DNA of 64,000 bases from assembly GCF_006385175.1 (NCBI RefSeq), contig NZ_VFIY01000010.1, positions 124,001 to 188,000 of the forward strand. Reading direction: 5' to 3'. A program made the position numbers and the translations under genes. Numbering within the stretch: the first letter of the stretch is position 1; each line of letters starts with the position of its first letter. Source of the DNA: Emcibacter nanhaiensis (lineage in GTDB: Bacteria > Pseudomonadota > Alphaproteobacteria > Sphingomonadales > Emcibacteraceae). Under the pieces are notes generated by a model that saw nothing but the letters and a program-made list of their open reading frames with translations, was not told where the DNA came from and searched no databases. Shown here in pieces: positions 47,482-56,556 of this stretch.

Positions 47482-48951
47482 TCACTTGCCGGCCCGGGCC
47501 TGCGCCAGTTGGTCGGCGGGTACCCACCAGCCGTGCACCTGCGCTTTCATGGGGATCGGCAACAGCACCTTGGCCACGGCCCCTTGGGAGACATTACCCG
47601 CGTCGATGATCCAGAGCTCGGACTCAAAGAGATTATCGTCAACCTGGCGGTCGACCACGCACATGAGCCAGCCTTCATGGTCCGGATCCCTGGCCGGGAT
47701 ATGCACCGGTTCATTGAGCCCCATACCAAAGCCCAGTGGCATCATGTCAAGACGGCCGGTTGCGGGCTCGATCCTGAGCAGGGCGTTGAAGGCCACGCCC
47801 ACCGGGCCGCCCGGCAGCGGCGGACCGCCTTCCGGGTTCATGCTCAGATACCAGGCGGACTCGTAGGGCCGGCCCTGGTCCTTGTCCCTGAGCCGCGGCA
47901 TGTCGCCTGGCGGGCCAAGCGGGATTTCGGCTATAGAGTCGTCATTCCTGGACATATCCAGGGTCCAGCGGATCAGGCCGCCGCCGATCTCAGACTGGTC
48001 ACAGTGGATGCCGCCCGCTTCACGCATGAAGGGGAAGGCATTGGTGTCCGACAGACACAGTTCCATATGGATTTTATCGCCGTCATCAAAGGCATTGACC
48101 AGATGGAAGCAGGACACACCCTTGCGTCCCTTGAACCAGCGGATATCCTCCACCTTGCCATACCGCGGCATCACCGCGACCCAGCTTTCCAGGTCCTGCT
48201 GGTGGGCCCAGTGCGGACCGCCGGCCTTGATCCGGTCCAGATCGGCTGTGGTCGGAAACAGCGGGAAGATTGCATATTTCTCGGTGATGACAAAATCATG
48301 CATGGCGGAAACATATGGCGCCTCGAACCATTGCTCGGACACCAGGTTGCCGTCCTTGTCGGCGATACAATAGGAAATTTCCTTGCTGCACAGTCCGTCG
48401 GCCTCATAGCCGAAGAAGAACATTTCCCCGGTTTCCGGGTCGATGCGGGCATGGGCCGTCATGGTCTGCGATTTCAGGGCGCCGTGATAGTCCCAGGAGC
48501 CGATGGTTTCCAGCGTATGGGGATTAACCTCATAGGCGCGGCCGTCTTCCTTGGTCATAAACAGCCGCCCGGCATGCCAGATCGGCGTGGTGTTGGAGAC
48601 AGTCCGGTCCACCCCTTCCACGGAGGGATCGTCGGTAAAGGGGTTGCGGTATTTACCGAACAGCGCCTTGCGCGCCTTTTTCTCCGCCAGGTAACGGGCG
48701 GTTTCCACATAGCGGATGTCATAATCCACATGGCCGTCCCCGAACAGGAAACGGGCAATCATACCGTCCGCATTGAGGGCAATATCATCTTCAAACATCG
48801 GCAGATGGGCCGGATCGGGCACGGCCCGGAAAAAAGCCCCCTGGATTTCCGGGGGAATCTCCCCCTCGACAACCAGGTCCCGAACCGATGCCTCGGCGCG
48901 AATGGGGGTATTGAGTCCGGTGAATTGAATAGTCGACGGAAATTTATCCAT
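47482..48951 (-). CDS. Carotenoid-oxygenase family, lignostilbene dioxygenase-like
   Basis: 489 residues, a non-heme iron(II) seven-blade propeller. The four iron histidines are seen in TAHARID, SAMHDFVIT, SCFHLVNA and AQVHGWWV. Members acting on phenolic alkenes (lignostilbene dioxygenases, isoeugenol monooxygenase) are this length, without a plastid-like N-terminus. ATG 48951 has AGGAG 9 nt upstream; the extension to 48984 is not used. First gene of an operon with an MFS transporter, a VAO-like flavoprotein and its cytochrome. A role in cleaving stilbene or phenylpropenoid double bonds to vanillin-type aldehydes is inferred. Confidence 0.88.
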   Translation of the reverse strand: MDKFPSTIQFTGLNTPIRAEASVRDLVVEGEIPPEIQGAFFRAVPDPAHLPMFEDDIALNADGMIARFLFGDGHVDYDIRYVETARYLAEKKARKALFGKYRNPFTDDPSVEGVDRTVSNTTPIWHAGRLFMTKEDGRAYEVNPHTLETIGSWDYHGALKSQTMTAHARIDPETGEMFFFGYEADGLCSKEISYCIADKDGNLVSEQWFEAPYVSAMHDFVITEKYAIFPLFPTTADLDRIKAGGPHWAHQQDLESWVAVMPRYGKVEDIRWFKGRKGVSCFHLVNAFDDGDKIHMELCLSDTNAFPFMREAGGIHCDQSEIGGGLIRWTLDMSRNDDSIAEIPLGPPGDMPRLRDKDQGRPYESAWYLSMNPEGGPPLPGGPVGVAFNALLRIEPATGRLDMMPLGFGMGLNEPVHIPARDPDHEGWLMCVVDRQVDDNLFESELWIIDAGNVSQGAVAKVLLPIPMKAQVHGWWVPADQLAQARAGK

Positions 48952-49019
48952 CCCGCAATCTCCTCTTTTGAAACCTCCAGCCATTTACTTTGGTATTTAT
49001 TCATGGCACAATCCAATAA

Positions 49020-49031
49020 TAACATTTGTTA
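49020..49031. promoter_or_regulatory. Candidate operator TAACATTTGTTA
   Basis: TAAC-N4-GTTA site in the divergent region between the carotenoid-oxygenase-like operon and the AAHS-type transporter. Confidence 0.65.
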
Positions 49032-49181
49032 CTTTAATAGCAAGCAGATCGTCGGGAAAAATTGCCCGATCACCAACAAAGAACGGCCAACAGCTTGATT
49101 CTGCACGGTGGTTTGACATATCGCTGATAACCTGCGTTACAATATCAGAGGCAGAAAGTGACATAAGCAGGGGAGGACTCA

Positions 49182-50519
49182 TTGAGCAGCGCAAAACAGA
49201 CGACGCAGGATTATTCCCTGCAGACGGTCTTTGACGGGCTTTCCTTTGGCGCGCCGCTGATCCTGTCGCTGTCGCTCTGCACCCTGGTGATGCTGATTGA
49301 CGGCTATGACCTGGCCGCCCTGCCGCTGGCGCTGCCCTATATCCTGCCGTCCTGGGAGGGTGACGCCGCCGGCTTCGGCCCGGCCCTCGCCGCGGTGTTG
49401 CTCGGGCTTGGCGCCGGCGCCCTCTTGCTCGCCCCGCTGGGGGACCGGTTCGGGCGACGTAAACTGATTATTCCCTCCCTGCTGGCCGTTGCCCTGTTCA
49501 CCATCGGCACCGGCTTCTCTTCCTCCATCGGCGGATTCACCTTCTGGCGGCTGTTGACCGGAACGGCACTGGGCGCCTGCCTGCCCAATGTCACCGCCCT
49601 GGTGGCGGAACTGGCTCCGAAGCGGCGGCGGGCCGGTATCATTGTCTTTGTCTCCTGCGGCGTTTCCCTGGGTGCCGCCGGGGCGGGACTGGTGGTGCCC
49701 TGGCTGGTAAGCCTGGGCGGCTGGCAGATGATTTTCTATATGTCAGGCTTCGTCACGCTGCTGATCGCCCTGCTGCTCTATCTGATCCTGCCGGATTCTC
49801 CCGGCTACCTGTTGCGCGCGGGCAGACACGAAAGCCTTGATCGGCTGCTGACCAGACTCCGTGCGCCCGCTCGCGCCGAGCAATTGAGACAGCTGTTTCC
49901 CGACCGGGAAAAATCCACCCTTTCCGCCTGGCGCGCCCTGTTTGAAAAATCCTATCTTCGCGCCACCCTGGTCTATGCCGGCCTGTTCACTATCAATTCC
50001 CTGACCATGTACAGTCTGGTCAGCTGGCTGCCCACGCTTCTGCCCAGTGCAGGTTTCAGCGCGGACCAGGCGGCAAGATTCGCTTCCGTGATGCAGATCG
50101 GCGGCTTGCTGGGCGGTTTCCTGCTGTCTTGGCTGCTGGACCGGGAGCAGACCGTCAGGGCTTTCCTCAGCGCCTACGGGGTAGTGATCCTGGTGATCGT
50201 CGGATTCAGCCTGATCCCGGCTCAGCCCCTGTCCTGGGGCATCCTGATCCTGCTGACAGGCGGCGGTGTGGCCGGGGCGCACCTGTCGCTGATGGCGCTG
50301 GGCCCGAAATTCTATCCGCCGCACATCCTGTCCACCGCCATCGGCATCACCATCGCACTAGGGCGCATCGGCGCAATCCTGGGCCCGCTGCTCGGCGGCT
50401 GGTATGTGGGCATGGGGCTTGGGTTTGCCAGCTTCATGCAGACCCTGCTGGTGCCGGTCATCCTGTGTATGTTGCTGGTGGGCCTGATCCCGGGAGTGTT
50501 GCGCAGCCTGAATAGCTAA
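49182..50519 (+). CDS. MFS transporter, aromatic acid:H+ symporter (AAHS) type
   Basis: 445 residues, 12 membrane helices. The helix-1 motif LIDGYDLAALPLALP and the loop 2-3 motif PLGDRFGRRKLI match the AAHS group (PcaK, BenK, VanK), in which the aspartate of helix 1 is essential. TTG start at 49182 with GGGGAGG 6 nt upstream. Divergent from the carotenoid-oxygenase operon. Probably imports a lignin-derived aromatic acid. Confidence 0.92.
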   Translation: MSSAKQTTQDYSLQTVFDGLSFGAPLILSLSLCTLVMLIDGYDLAALPLALPYILPSWEGDAAGFGPALAAVLLGLGAGALLLAPLGDRFGRRKLIIPSLLAVALFTIGTGFSSSIGGFTFWRLLTGTALGACLPNVTALVAELAPKRRRAGIIVFVSCGVSLGAAGAGLVVPWLVSLGGWQMIFYMSGFVTLLIALLLYLILPDSPGYLLRAGRHESLDRLLTRLRAPARAEQLRQLFPDREKSTLSAWRALFEKSYLRATLVYAGLFTINSLTMYSLVSWLPTLLPSAGFSADQAARFASVMQIGGLLGGFLLSWLLDREQTVRAFLSAYGVVILVIVGFSLIPAQPLSWGILILLTGGGVAGAHLSLMALGPKFYPPHILSTAIGITIALGRIGAILGPLLGGWYVGMGLGFASFMQTLLVPVILCMLLVGLIPGVLRSLNS

Positions 50520-50640
50520 GCCGGCCCCATACCCGCAGAAAACTGTTCATTTATCCTGTTAGTTTTTCTAACTCTTGACCAGAAACCCTCTTTGCGGCCT
50601 AATTTGTTTGGGAGACTAACAAAATAATTGGGAGACAAAT

Positions 50641-52083
50641 ATGACGGGCGCTTCATATAGCGACAAGGGGACTCCGGAACCGATCCTCACTGACACTGTT
50701 GGTGATGTGGAACATGAAGACTATGCAATTGGTGCGGAACATCCTGCGCCTCCAGCTGCGGAGGAACGGACCTATCCCTCGCCCGGCAAAGCCTGGTACT
50801 GCGTCTTTGTCCTCGCCCTGGCGGTCCTGGTCAACTTCCTCGACCGGAACATATTGAACCTCCTGGCGGAAAGCATCAAACGCGACCTGCAGCTAACAGA
50901 AATTGAAACCAGCCTGATCCTGGGTGTGGCCTTCACCGTATTCTACAGCATCTTCGGCCTTCCCGTCGCCCGGCTGGTGGACCGGGGCAACCGGAAAAAG
51001 ATCATGGCCGCCGGGATCGCCATCTGGAGCGTCATGACCGCCTTTTGCGGCCTGGCGTCAAATTTCTGGCAGCTTTTTATCGGCCGCGTCGGGGTTGGCG
51101 TGGGCGAGACCACAAGCGGACCGTCCGCCTATTCCCTGCTATCCGACTATTTCCCGCCGCAGAAACTGCCCAAGGCGATCGCCGGCATGAACATGGGATT
51201 TGTATTGGGAATCGGCATGGCCTCGATTTTTGGCGGCCTTTTGATTGGCGTCATCGGGGACAGGAGTTTCACTTTCCCAGTTGTCGGCGAACTGGCGGGC
51301 TGGCAGATGGTCCTCATTTCCGCAGGCCTTCCCGGGGTCATTGTCGCTCTGCTGATGCTGACGGTGACGGAACCCCCGAGACACGGGCAGGCCTCCAAGG
51401 ACTCCCAGCCAATTACCGAAGTCTTTAAATTTGTCTGGCACAACCGGGCGGTCTACCTGCCTCTGTTCCTGGGGCTGGCCATCAGGTCGGCCCAGATGGC
51501 GGCCGTGGGCGCCTGGGGTGTTGTATTTTATATCCGCACTTATGGCTGGACACCCGATTTTATTGGTCCCGTAACCGGGGTCACCATGTTGATCTCCATG
51601 CCGATCGGTCTGTTCCTTGGCAGCTGGTTCGGGGAACATTATTGGAAAAAAGGCTATCATGACGCCAATATGCGCGTGGTGGTTTACAGCACCATGATCA
51701 CCATACCCTTTGCTTTGGCTCCCCTCCTGCCCAATCCCTGGATGGTGGTTGGACTGGGCCTGATCGCCGGGATATTCAATGGCATGGCCGCCCCCGTGGA
51801 GAATGCCGCCCTTCAGATCGTGACCCCCAACAAATTCCGGGGCCAGGTGACTTTCCTGTTCCTGTTCACCATGAATGTGATCGGCTTTGGCTTAGGTCCC
51901 ATCATTTTGGCCGCCATGACCCAGTATATTTTTGGCGAGGCCGGAATTCGTTATTCCCTGGTTCTCACAGGCGTCATCTTCGGCCCCGTGGCCACCTATA
52001 TATTCTGGCTGGGAATGAAACCCTATGGTAAGGCCGTCGCGGCCGGCGGGCTGGAAGTTCAGGAGTCTGACAAGGCCACCTGA
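50641..52083 (+). CDS. MFS transporter, spinster-like
   Basis: 480 residues. A 45-residue hydrophilic N-terminus is followed by 12 membrane helices. NFLDRNILNLLAESIKRDLQL and RLVDRGNRKKIM (motif A) match the Spns-like MFS group found in many alphaproteobacterial aromatic and terpenoid catabolic clusters. GGGAG precedes ATG. The last 25 nt overlap the convergent XRE regulator. A GTTAG-N5-CTAAC dyad lies upstream at about 50558. Confidence 0.88.
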   Translation: MTGASYSDKGTPEPILTDTVGDVEHEDYAIGAEHPAPPAAEERTYPSPGKAWYCVFVLALAVLVNFLDRNILNLLAESIKRDLQLTEIETSLILGVAFTVFYSIFGLPVARLVDRGNRKKIMAAGIAIWSVMTAFCGLASNFWQLFIGRVGVGVGETTSGPSAYSLLSDYFPPQKLPKAIAGMNMGFVLGIGMASIFGGLLIGVIGDRSFTFPVVGELAGWQMVLISAGLPGVIVALLMLTVTEPPRHGQASKDSQPITEVFKFVWHNRAVYLPLFLGLAIRSAQMAAVGAWGVVFYIRTYGWTPDFIGPVTGVTMLISMPIGLFLGSWFGEHYWKKGYHDANMRVVVYSTMITIPFALAPLLPNPWMVVGLGLIAGIFNGMAAPVENAALQIVTPNKFRGQVTFLFLFTMNVIGFGLGPIILAAMTQYIFGEAGIRYSLVLTGVIFGPVATYIFWLGMKPYGKAVAAGGLEVQESDKAT

Positions 52084-52880
52084 TCCAGCCGTTCCCGGCT
52101 CACGTCATCTGTCGGCACAAACAGAATTAGCCTCTGGGAAGGGGCTTCTTCTATTGTGTAGGAGGTGTGCCGGACCGTGATGTCGCCGAATTCGGGCGCC
52201 GTTACAGTATGAACACCTTCGAGATGGGCGATGATGTCCGACTGAAACCAAAACTCCTTGAAGGTTTTGCTTTTGTTCAGCATCTCCTGAATGATGGCAT
52301 CGAACTTTTCGGTCTGGTTGGTCCGGCTGTAGTCCCATTTGAAGCGGGCGGTCAGGCGTTTGGCCATCTCCCGGAAACTGTCGGGGTCCTTGCGGTATCT
52401 TTTATCCAGCATGAGGATCTTGAACAGGTTTCGCTCCGACGCCGGGCGTTCCGCATAGTCCCGGAACAGTCTGGTCACGATGTGGTTCCAGCCGATAACC
52501 GTCCAGTCCTCGGTGATGACCTGGGCCGGAATATTCAGTCCGTCCATCATCTGCTGGGTGGCGGGATGGATGACTTCATCCTGAGCGACCACAAGCGGGC
52601 GCGGGCGTTTTCGGGCAAGCGCGAGCAGATACTCCCGTTCCTGGGGATTAAGCAGCAGGGTCCGGCTTAACCCTTCCAGCATGGCCCTGGAGAGCTGCAC
52701 CTCCCGCCCCTGTTCGAACCAGGTATACCAGGTGACGCTCATGCCGGTGAGGGTCGCGACTTCCTCGCGGCGCAGACCGGAGGTGCGGCGGCGACCGCCT
52801 TCGGGCAGGCCCACATCCGAGGGTTTGATTCGGGCACGGGCATTTTTGAGGAACCGAACAAGTTCATCCCGTTGGGTCAT
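52059..52880 (-). CDS. XRE-family regulator with MmyB-like ligand-binding domain
   Basis: 273 residues. The N-terminal HTH (GLRREEVATLTGMSVTWYTWFEQGR, read in parts) and the large C-terminal MmyB-like domain (IPAQVITEDWTVIGWNHI, then FKWDYS and FWFQSD) define the group, which binds fatty-acid-like or hydrophobic ligands in known members. It is divergent from the ligF gene across a 259-nt region with a TAACATTTGTTA site, so it may regulate the etherase operon. Confidence 0.9.
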   Translation of the reverse strand: MTQRDELVRFLKNARARIKPSDVGLPEGGRRRTSGLRREEVATLTGMSVTWYTWFEQGREVQLSRAMLEGLSRTLLLNPQEREYLLALARKRPRPLVVAQDEVIHPATQQMMDGLNIPAQVITEDWTVIGWNHIVTRLFRDYAERPASERNLFKILMLDKRYRKDPDSFREMAKRLTARFKWDYSRTNQTEKFDAIIQEMLNKSKTFKEFWFQSDIIAHLEGVHTVTAPEFGDITVRHTSYTIEEAPSQRLILFVPTDDVSRERLDQVALSDS

Positions 52881-52958
52881 ATTTCAGTTTTCCCTATATT
52901 TTTCAGAACAAAATCTGTCCCGCTTATAGTTCAGTTTATATCCCACATCTTTCTAAAA

Positions 52959-52970
52959 TAACATTTGTTA
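52959..52970. promoter_or_regulatory. Candidate operator TAACATTTGTTA
   Basis: TAAC-N4-GTTA site followed by TAATAGG, exactly as at 35919-35940, between the XRE regulator and the beta-etherase operon. Confidence 0.65.
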
Positions 52971-53139
52971 TAATAGGTTTAGGGCCCCATGTCACCTCTC
53001 TTGATCTATGTTATATATGAGGTAATTAGCTATTAGTTTTTATAATAGGATAATTTCAGGCCTGTTACTAATCAATTTCCTGCCGGTAAAATAGAAAAAA
53101 ATCAAAATAGCTAATCATACGAAATATAGGGACCTACTG

Positions 53140-53925
53140 ATGCTAGACGTTTATCACGCCGAGCCCGGCGCCAATACCTTGAAAGTTCTTCTCGCCCTGA
53201 AAGAAAAAGGCGTAGACTTTAACAGTCATTACGTCGCTCTGAACAAATTCGAGCAGCACGAAGAATGGTTCAAGAAAATCAATCCCAACGGCCAGGTGCC
53301 GGTCATTGTCCATGACGGCAAGGTGATCAACGAATCAACCGTGATCAACGAATATGTTGACGCCGTTTTCGAGGGACCGGCCCTGCGCCCGGCCGATGAA
53401 TATGGCAAGGCCATGATGCGGATCTGGACCAAATGGGTCGACGAATATTTCTGCCCGGCGCTGAGCTACCTGGCTTGGAACTGGATGATCAAGAGCCTGG
53501 TCAAGGACCTTACTCCCGAGGAATTCGAAGCGAAACTCCAGAAAATTCCCCTCAAGGAACAACAGGACAAATGGCGCATCACCGCGACCGAAGGCTACCC
53601 GGAAGAGCGGCTCAAGGAATGGCGCCGCCAGGTGGAAACTTCCGTCACTAAAATCGACAGCGCCCTCAGGGAACACGGCAAGGACTGGATCCTTGGCGAC
53701 CAGTTCACCCTGGCGGACATCTCCGTCTTTGCCATGGCCCATCCCATGCCCATGGGCTACCAGGACATCATGAATGAGGAGGATACCCCCCACCTTATGG
53801 CCTGGTACAATCGCATGATGGAACGCGACGGCACTAACGCCGCCCTGACTATGCCCAACAAGATGCGTGAAGAAGTCAAGCTTGACGATCGCGTCGACGT
53901 CCTCTCCAAGCAAGGAAAAGAATGA
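53140..53925 (+). CDS. ligF: Glutathione-dependent beta-etherase, LigF-like
   Basis: 261 residues. Thioredoxin-like N-domain and helical C-domain of a glutathione S-transferase. KFEQHEEWFKKINPNGQVP, then HDGKVINESTVINEY and MRIWTKWVDEYFC, closely follow LigF of Sphingobium sp. SYK-6 as I recall it. LigF attacks the beta-carbon of the beta-O-4 ketone of the S configuration, giving a glutathione thioether and a free phenol. It is first gene of an apparent ligF-SDR-ligE-SDR operon, with SD ATAGGGA 8 nt before ATG. Confidence 0.9.
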   Translation: MLDVYHAEPGANTLKVLLALKEKGVDFNSHYVALNKFEQHEEWFKKINPNGQVPVIVHDGKVINESTVINEYVDAVFEGPALRPADEYGKAMMRIWTKWVDEYFCPALSYLAWNWMIKSLVKDLTPEEFEAKLQKIPLKEQQDKWRITATEGYPEERLKEWRRQVETSVTKIDSALREHGKDWILGDQFTLADISVFAMAHPMPMGYQDIMNEEDTPHLMAWYNRMMERDGTNAALTMPNKMREEVKLDDRVDVLSKQGKE

Positions 53926-53926
53926 T

Positions 53927-54838
53927 ATGAAAGCTCCTATGGCTGATGTAGCCGGGAAGACCGCCTTTATTACCGGCGGTGCCAACGGCATTGGCCTGGG
54001 CATTGCCCGGGCTCTCGTAAATGCAGGCGCCAATGTGGTGCTTGCCGATATCCAGGAACAGGCCCTTGCCGAGGCCCGGGAATACCTGGGCGCCGACGAT
54101 CAGGTCAGGACCATCGTTCTGGACGTCACCGACCGGGAAGCCTTTGCCAAGGCCGCGGACCAGACCGAGGAATGGTTCGGCAATGTCCACATCCTGATCG
54201 GCAATGCCGGCATCGGCATCGGCGGTCTGGTGGCCGACGCCACCTATGACGACTGGGACTGGGGCATGGGCGTCAACCTGGGCGGGGTTATCAACGGCCT
54301 TGTCACCTTCCTGCCGCGGATCAAGAAACATGGCGAAGGCGGGCAGATCGTAACCACCGCGTCCAAGGCGGCGCTGATCCCGATCCCCTGGTCCTCCATT
54401 TACATTGCCGCCAAGTCGGCCGTCCTCGGTATGTCGGAATCAATCCGCGGCGAGCTCGCGCCCGATAATATCGGCGTGTCGGCCTTCTGCCCCGGCCCGG
54501 TGCAGACCAAAATCAGCGATTCCGGCAAACTGCGCCCGGAAAAATACAAAGAAAACAGCGGTTATCGGGAATTCGAGGAAAACCTCGAAAAGCGTCCCAA
54601 TTCCCCCCTGTGGATGACCAAGGAAGAAGTCGGCGAACGGGTGCTGAAAGGCATCCGGCAGAATGACCTCTATATCATCACCCATCGGGAGTTCAAGGAA
54701 GGCACCAAAACACGCTTTGACGCCATCCTGGCCTCCTTCCCGGACGAGGAGATCAACGAGGAGCGCAAGGAAGCCATCAGCTTCCTGACCTCCAACCCGC
54801 TGTTTGACGAAGTCCTGGCGGAAAAAACCAAAAAATAG
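53927..54838 (+). CDS. C-alpha dehydrogenase of the LigL/LigN type (SDR)
   Basis: 303 residues. SDR with GGANGIGLGIA, NAGIGIGG, catalytic YIAAKSAV and the sequences TYDDWDW and CPGPVQTKISDSGKLRPEKY, similar to LigL of SYK-6 as I recall it. It should oxidise the alpha-alcohol of beta-aryl ether dimers with NAD+ to the ketone needed by the etherases. It starts one base after the ligF stop with AAGGAAAAG upstream; an earlier in-frame start overlaps ligF by 59 nt and is not used. Stereospecificity cannot be read by eye. Confidence 0.85.
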   Translation: MKAPMADVAGKTAFITGGANGIGLGIARALVNAGANVVLADIQEQALAEAREYLGADDQVRTIVLDVTDREAFAKAADQTEEWFGNVHILIGNAGIGIGGLVADATYDDWDWGMGVNLGGVINGLVTFLPRIKKHGEGGQIVTTASKAALIPIPWSSIYIAAKSAVLGMSESIRGELAPDNIGVSAFCPGPVQTKISDSGKLRPEKYKENSGYREFEENLEKRPNSPLWMTKEEVGERVLKGIRQNDLYIITHREFKEGTKTRFDAILASFPDEEINEERKEAISFLTSNPLFDEVLAEKTKK

Positions 54839-54849
54839 GGGGTAGAGTC

Positions 54850-55581
54850 ATGGCCAAGAATAATACGATCACCCTCTATGATCTGGTGCTGGAAAGCGGC
54901 TGCACCATCAGCCCCTTTGTCTGGCGCACCAAATACGCCCTGAAACACAAGGGTTTTGACCTGGAGCTGATCCCCAACGGTTTTACCGGGATCGAGGAAC
55001 TGACCAACGGCTTTTCCGATCGCCTGCCGGTGATTGTTGATGACGGCCACTGGGTCAAGGACAGCTGGGAAATTGCCGAATATCTGGATGAAAAATATCC
55101 CGATCGGCCGATGCTGTTTGAAAGCCAGTGCCACAGGAACCTGACCAAGTTCATCGACAGCTGGCTCTGGCGTACTGCCATTTCTCCCTGGTTCCGCTGT
55201 TACATCCTGGACTATCATGATCTGTCCATGCCCCAGGACCGGGAATATGTGCGCACCAGCCGGGAACAGATGTTCCTCGGCGGGGAAAAACTGGAAAACG
55301 TCCAGGCCGGGCGCGAGGAACGCCTGCCGCTGGTACCGCCCGAACTGGAGCCTTTGCGCGAGCTATTGGAAGAGAGCCCCTGGATCGGCGGGGAAAGCCC
55401 CAATTACACCGATTATTGCATCCTTGCGGTCTTTTTATGGACCGCCTCGGTCGCCAAGATCCCGCCGCTGCATGACGATGATCCGCTCAGGAATTATATC
55501 GACCGCGGCTTTGATCTGTATGGCGGATTGGGACGCCACGAAGGCATGCATAATCTTTTCGGCCTGCCGAAAGCAGACTAG
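54850..55581 (+). CDS. ligE: Glutathione-dependent beta-etherase, LigE/LigP-like
   Basis: 243 residues. NNTITLYDLVLESGCTISPF, VWRTKYALKHKGFD, PVIVDDG, AEYLDEKYPDRPMLFE and FRCYILDYHDLSMPQD match LigE/LigP of SYK-6 very closely as I recall them. This enzyme is the R-specific partner of LigF. It is shorter than LigE (about 281) because the C-terminal tail is missing after the FGL motif. It lies 11 nt after the upstream SDR. Confidence 0.93.
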   Translation: MAKNNTITLYDLVLESGCTISPFVWRTKYALKHKGFDLELIPNGFTGIEELTNGFSDRLPVIVDDGHWVKDSWEIAEYLDEKYPDRPMLFESQCHRNLTKFIDSWLWRTAISPWFRCYILDYHDLSMPQDREYVRTSREQMFLGGEKLENVQAGREERLPLVPPELEPLRELLEESPWIGGESPNYTDYCILAVFLWTASVAKIPPLHDDDPLRNYIDRGFDLYGGLGRHEGMHNLFGLPKAD

Positions 55582-55619
55582 GTACCGGGCCAAAATTTGA
55601 AATTCAACAGGAGTGAAAA

Positions 55620-56516
55620 ATGCAGGATCTTAAAGGAAAAGTAGCCTTTGTCACCGGTGGCGGCTCCGGCGTCGCCCTCGGCCAGGCCAAGGTGTTTGCC
55701 GAAGAAGCCGGCATGAAAGTGGTCATTGCCGATGTCCGGCAAAACCACCTCGACGAGGCCATGGAATATTTTAGCGACAAGCAGGTCGACGTCCATGCCC
55801 TTCAACTGGACATCACCGACCGGGAAGCTTACGCCCGGGCCGCCGATGAAGCGGAAGAGGTATTCGGTCCGGTCCAGCTGCTGTGCAACACCGCCGGGGT
55901 GAGCCAGTTCGGCCCTATCGAACAGGCCACCTTTGATGACTGGGACTGGCAGATTGACGTGAACCTGAAAGGCATGATCAACGGCGTCATGACTTTCATG
56001 CCGCGGATGATCGAAACCGGCAAGGGTGGGCACATCCTCAATACCGCCTCCATGTCCGCCTTCGTCGCCCTGCCCACCACCAGCATTTACTGCACCACCA
56101 AATTTGCGGTTCGCGGGTTTTCCGAATCCCTGCGGGTGGAAATGGACAAGTTTGATATCGGCGTGTCCATCCTGTGCCCGGGCGCGGTCAATACCAACAT
56201 CCACCGGGCCGTGGAAACCCGGCCGGAAAAATACGGCAAAACCGGCTATTATGGCCGCGACGAAAATGTCTTCGCCCACCTGAAATCGGTGATCGAGGGC
56301 GGGTTTGATCCGGTTGACCTGGGCCGGATCTGCCTGCAAGCCGTCAAGCGTGGCGACTTCTGGATCCTGCCCTATCCGGAATTCGTCCCGACCATCGAGG
56401 ACCAAAATGCGGAAATCGTCGAGGCCCTCAAATCCTATGAGAACGACCCCGATTATCTGCGCCGCAAGAAACTGGCCGAAGAAACCGGCCAGGCCATGCC
56501 CGGAACTAAAAAATAA
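55620..56516 (+). CDS. ligD: C-alpha dehydrogenase of the LigD/LigO type (SDR)
   Basis: 298 residues. SDR with GGGSGVALGQAKVF, DITDREAYARAADEAEEVFG, NTAGVSQFGPIEQATFDDWDW (read in parts) and YCTTKFAV, close to LigD as I recall it. It probably oxidises the alpha-hydroxyl of the opposite stereoisomer to the other SDR in the operon. Last gene of the operon, closed by a terminator at 56528. LigG, the glutathione-removing enzyme, is not in the window. Confidence 0.85.
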   Translation: MQDLKGKVAFVTGGGSGVALGQAKVFAEEAGMKVVIADVRQNHLDEAMEYFSDKQVDVHALQLDITDREAYARAADEAEEVFGPVQLLCNTAGVSQFGPIEQATFDDWDWQIDVNLKGMINGVMTFMPRMIETGKGGHILNTASMSAFVALPTTSIYCTTKFAVRGFSESLRVEMDKFDIGVSILCPGAVNTNIHRAVETRPEKYGKTGYYGRDENVFAHLKSVIEGGFDPVDLGRICLQAVKRGDFWILPYPEFVPTIEDQNAEIVEALKSYENDPDYLRRKKLAEETGQAMPGTKK

Positions 56517-56527
56517 GCATCACGTGA

Positions 56528-56549
56528 GGGGCCCGGAAACGGGCCCCTT
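56528..56549. terminator. Terminator between the etherase operon and the CmcJ-like gene
   Basis: GGGGCCCG-gaaa-CGGGCCCC, an 8-bp GC stem with a stable tetraloop followed by TTCC, between convergent genes. Confidence 0.8.
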
Positions 56550-56556
56550 CCTCTGT

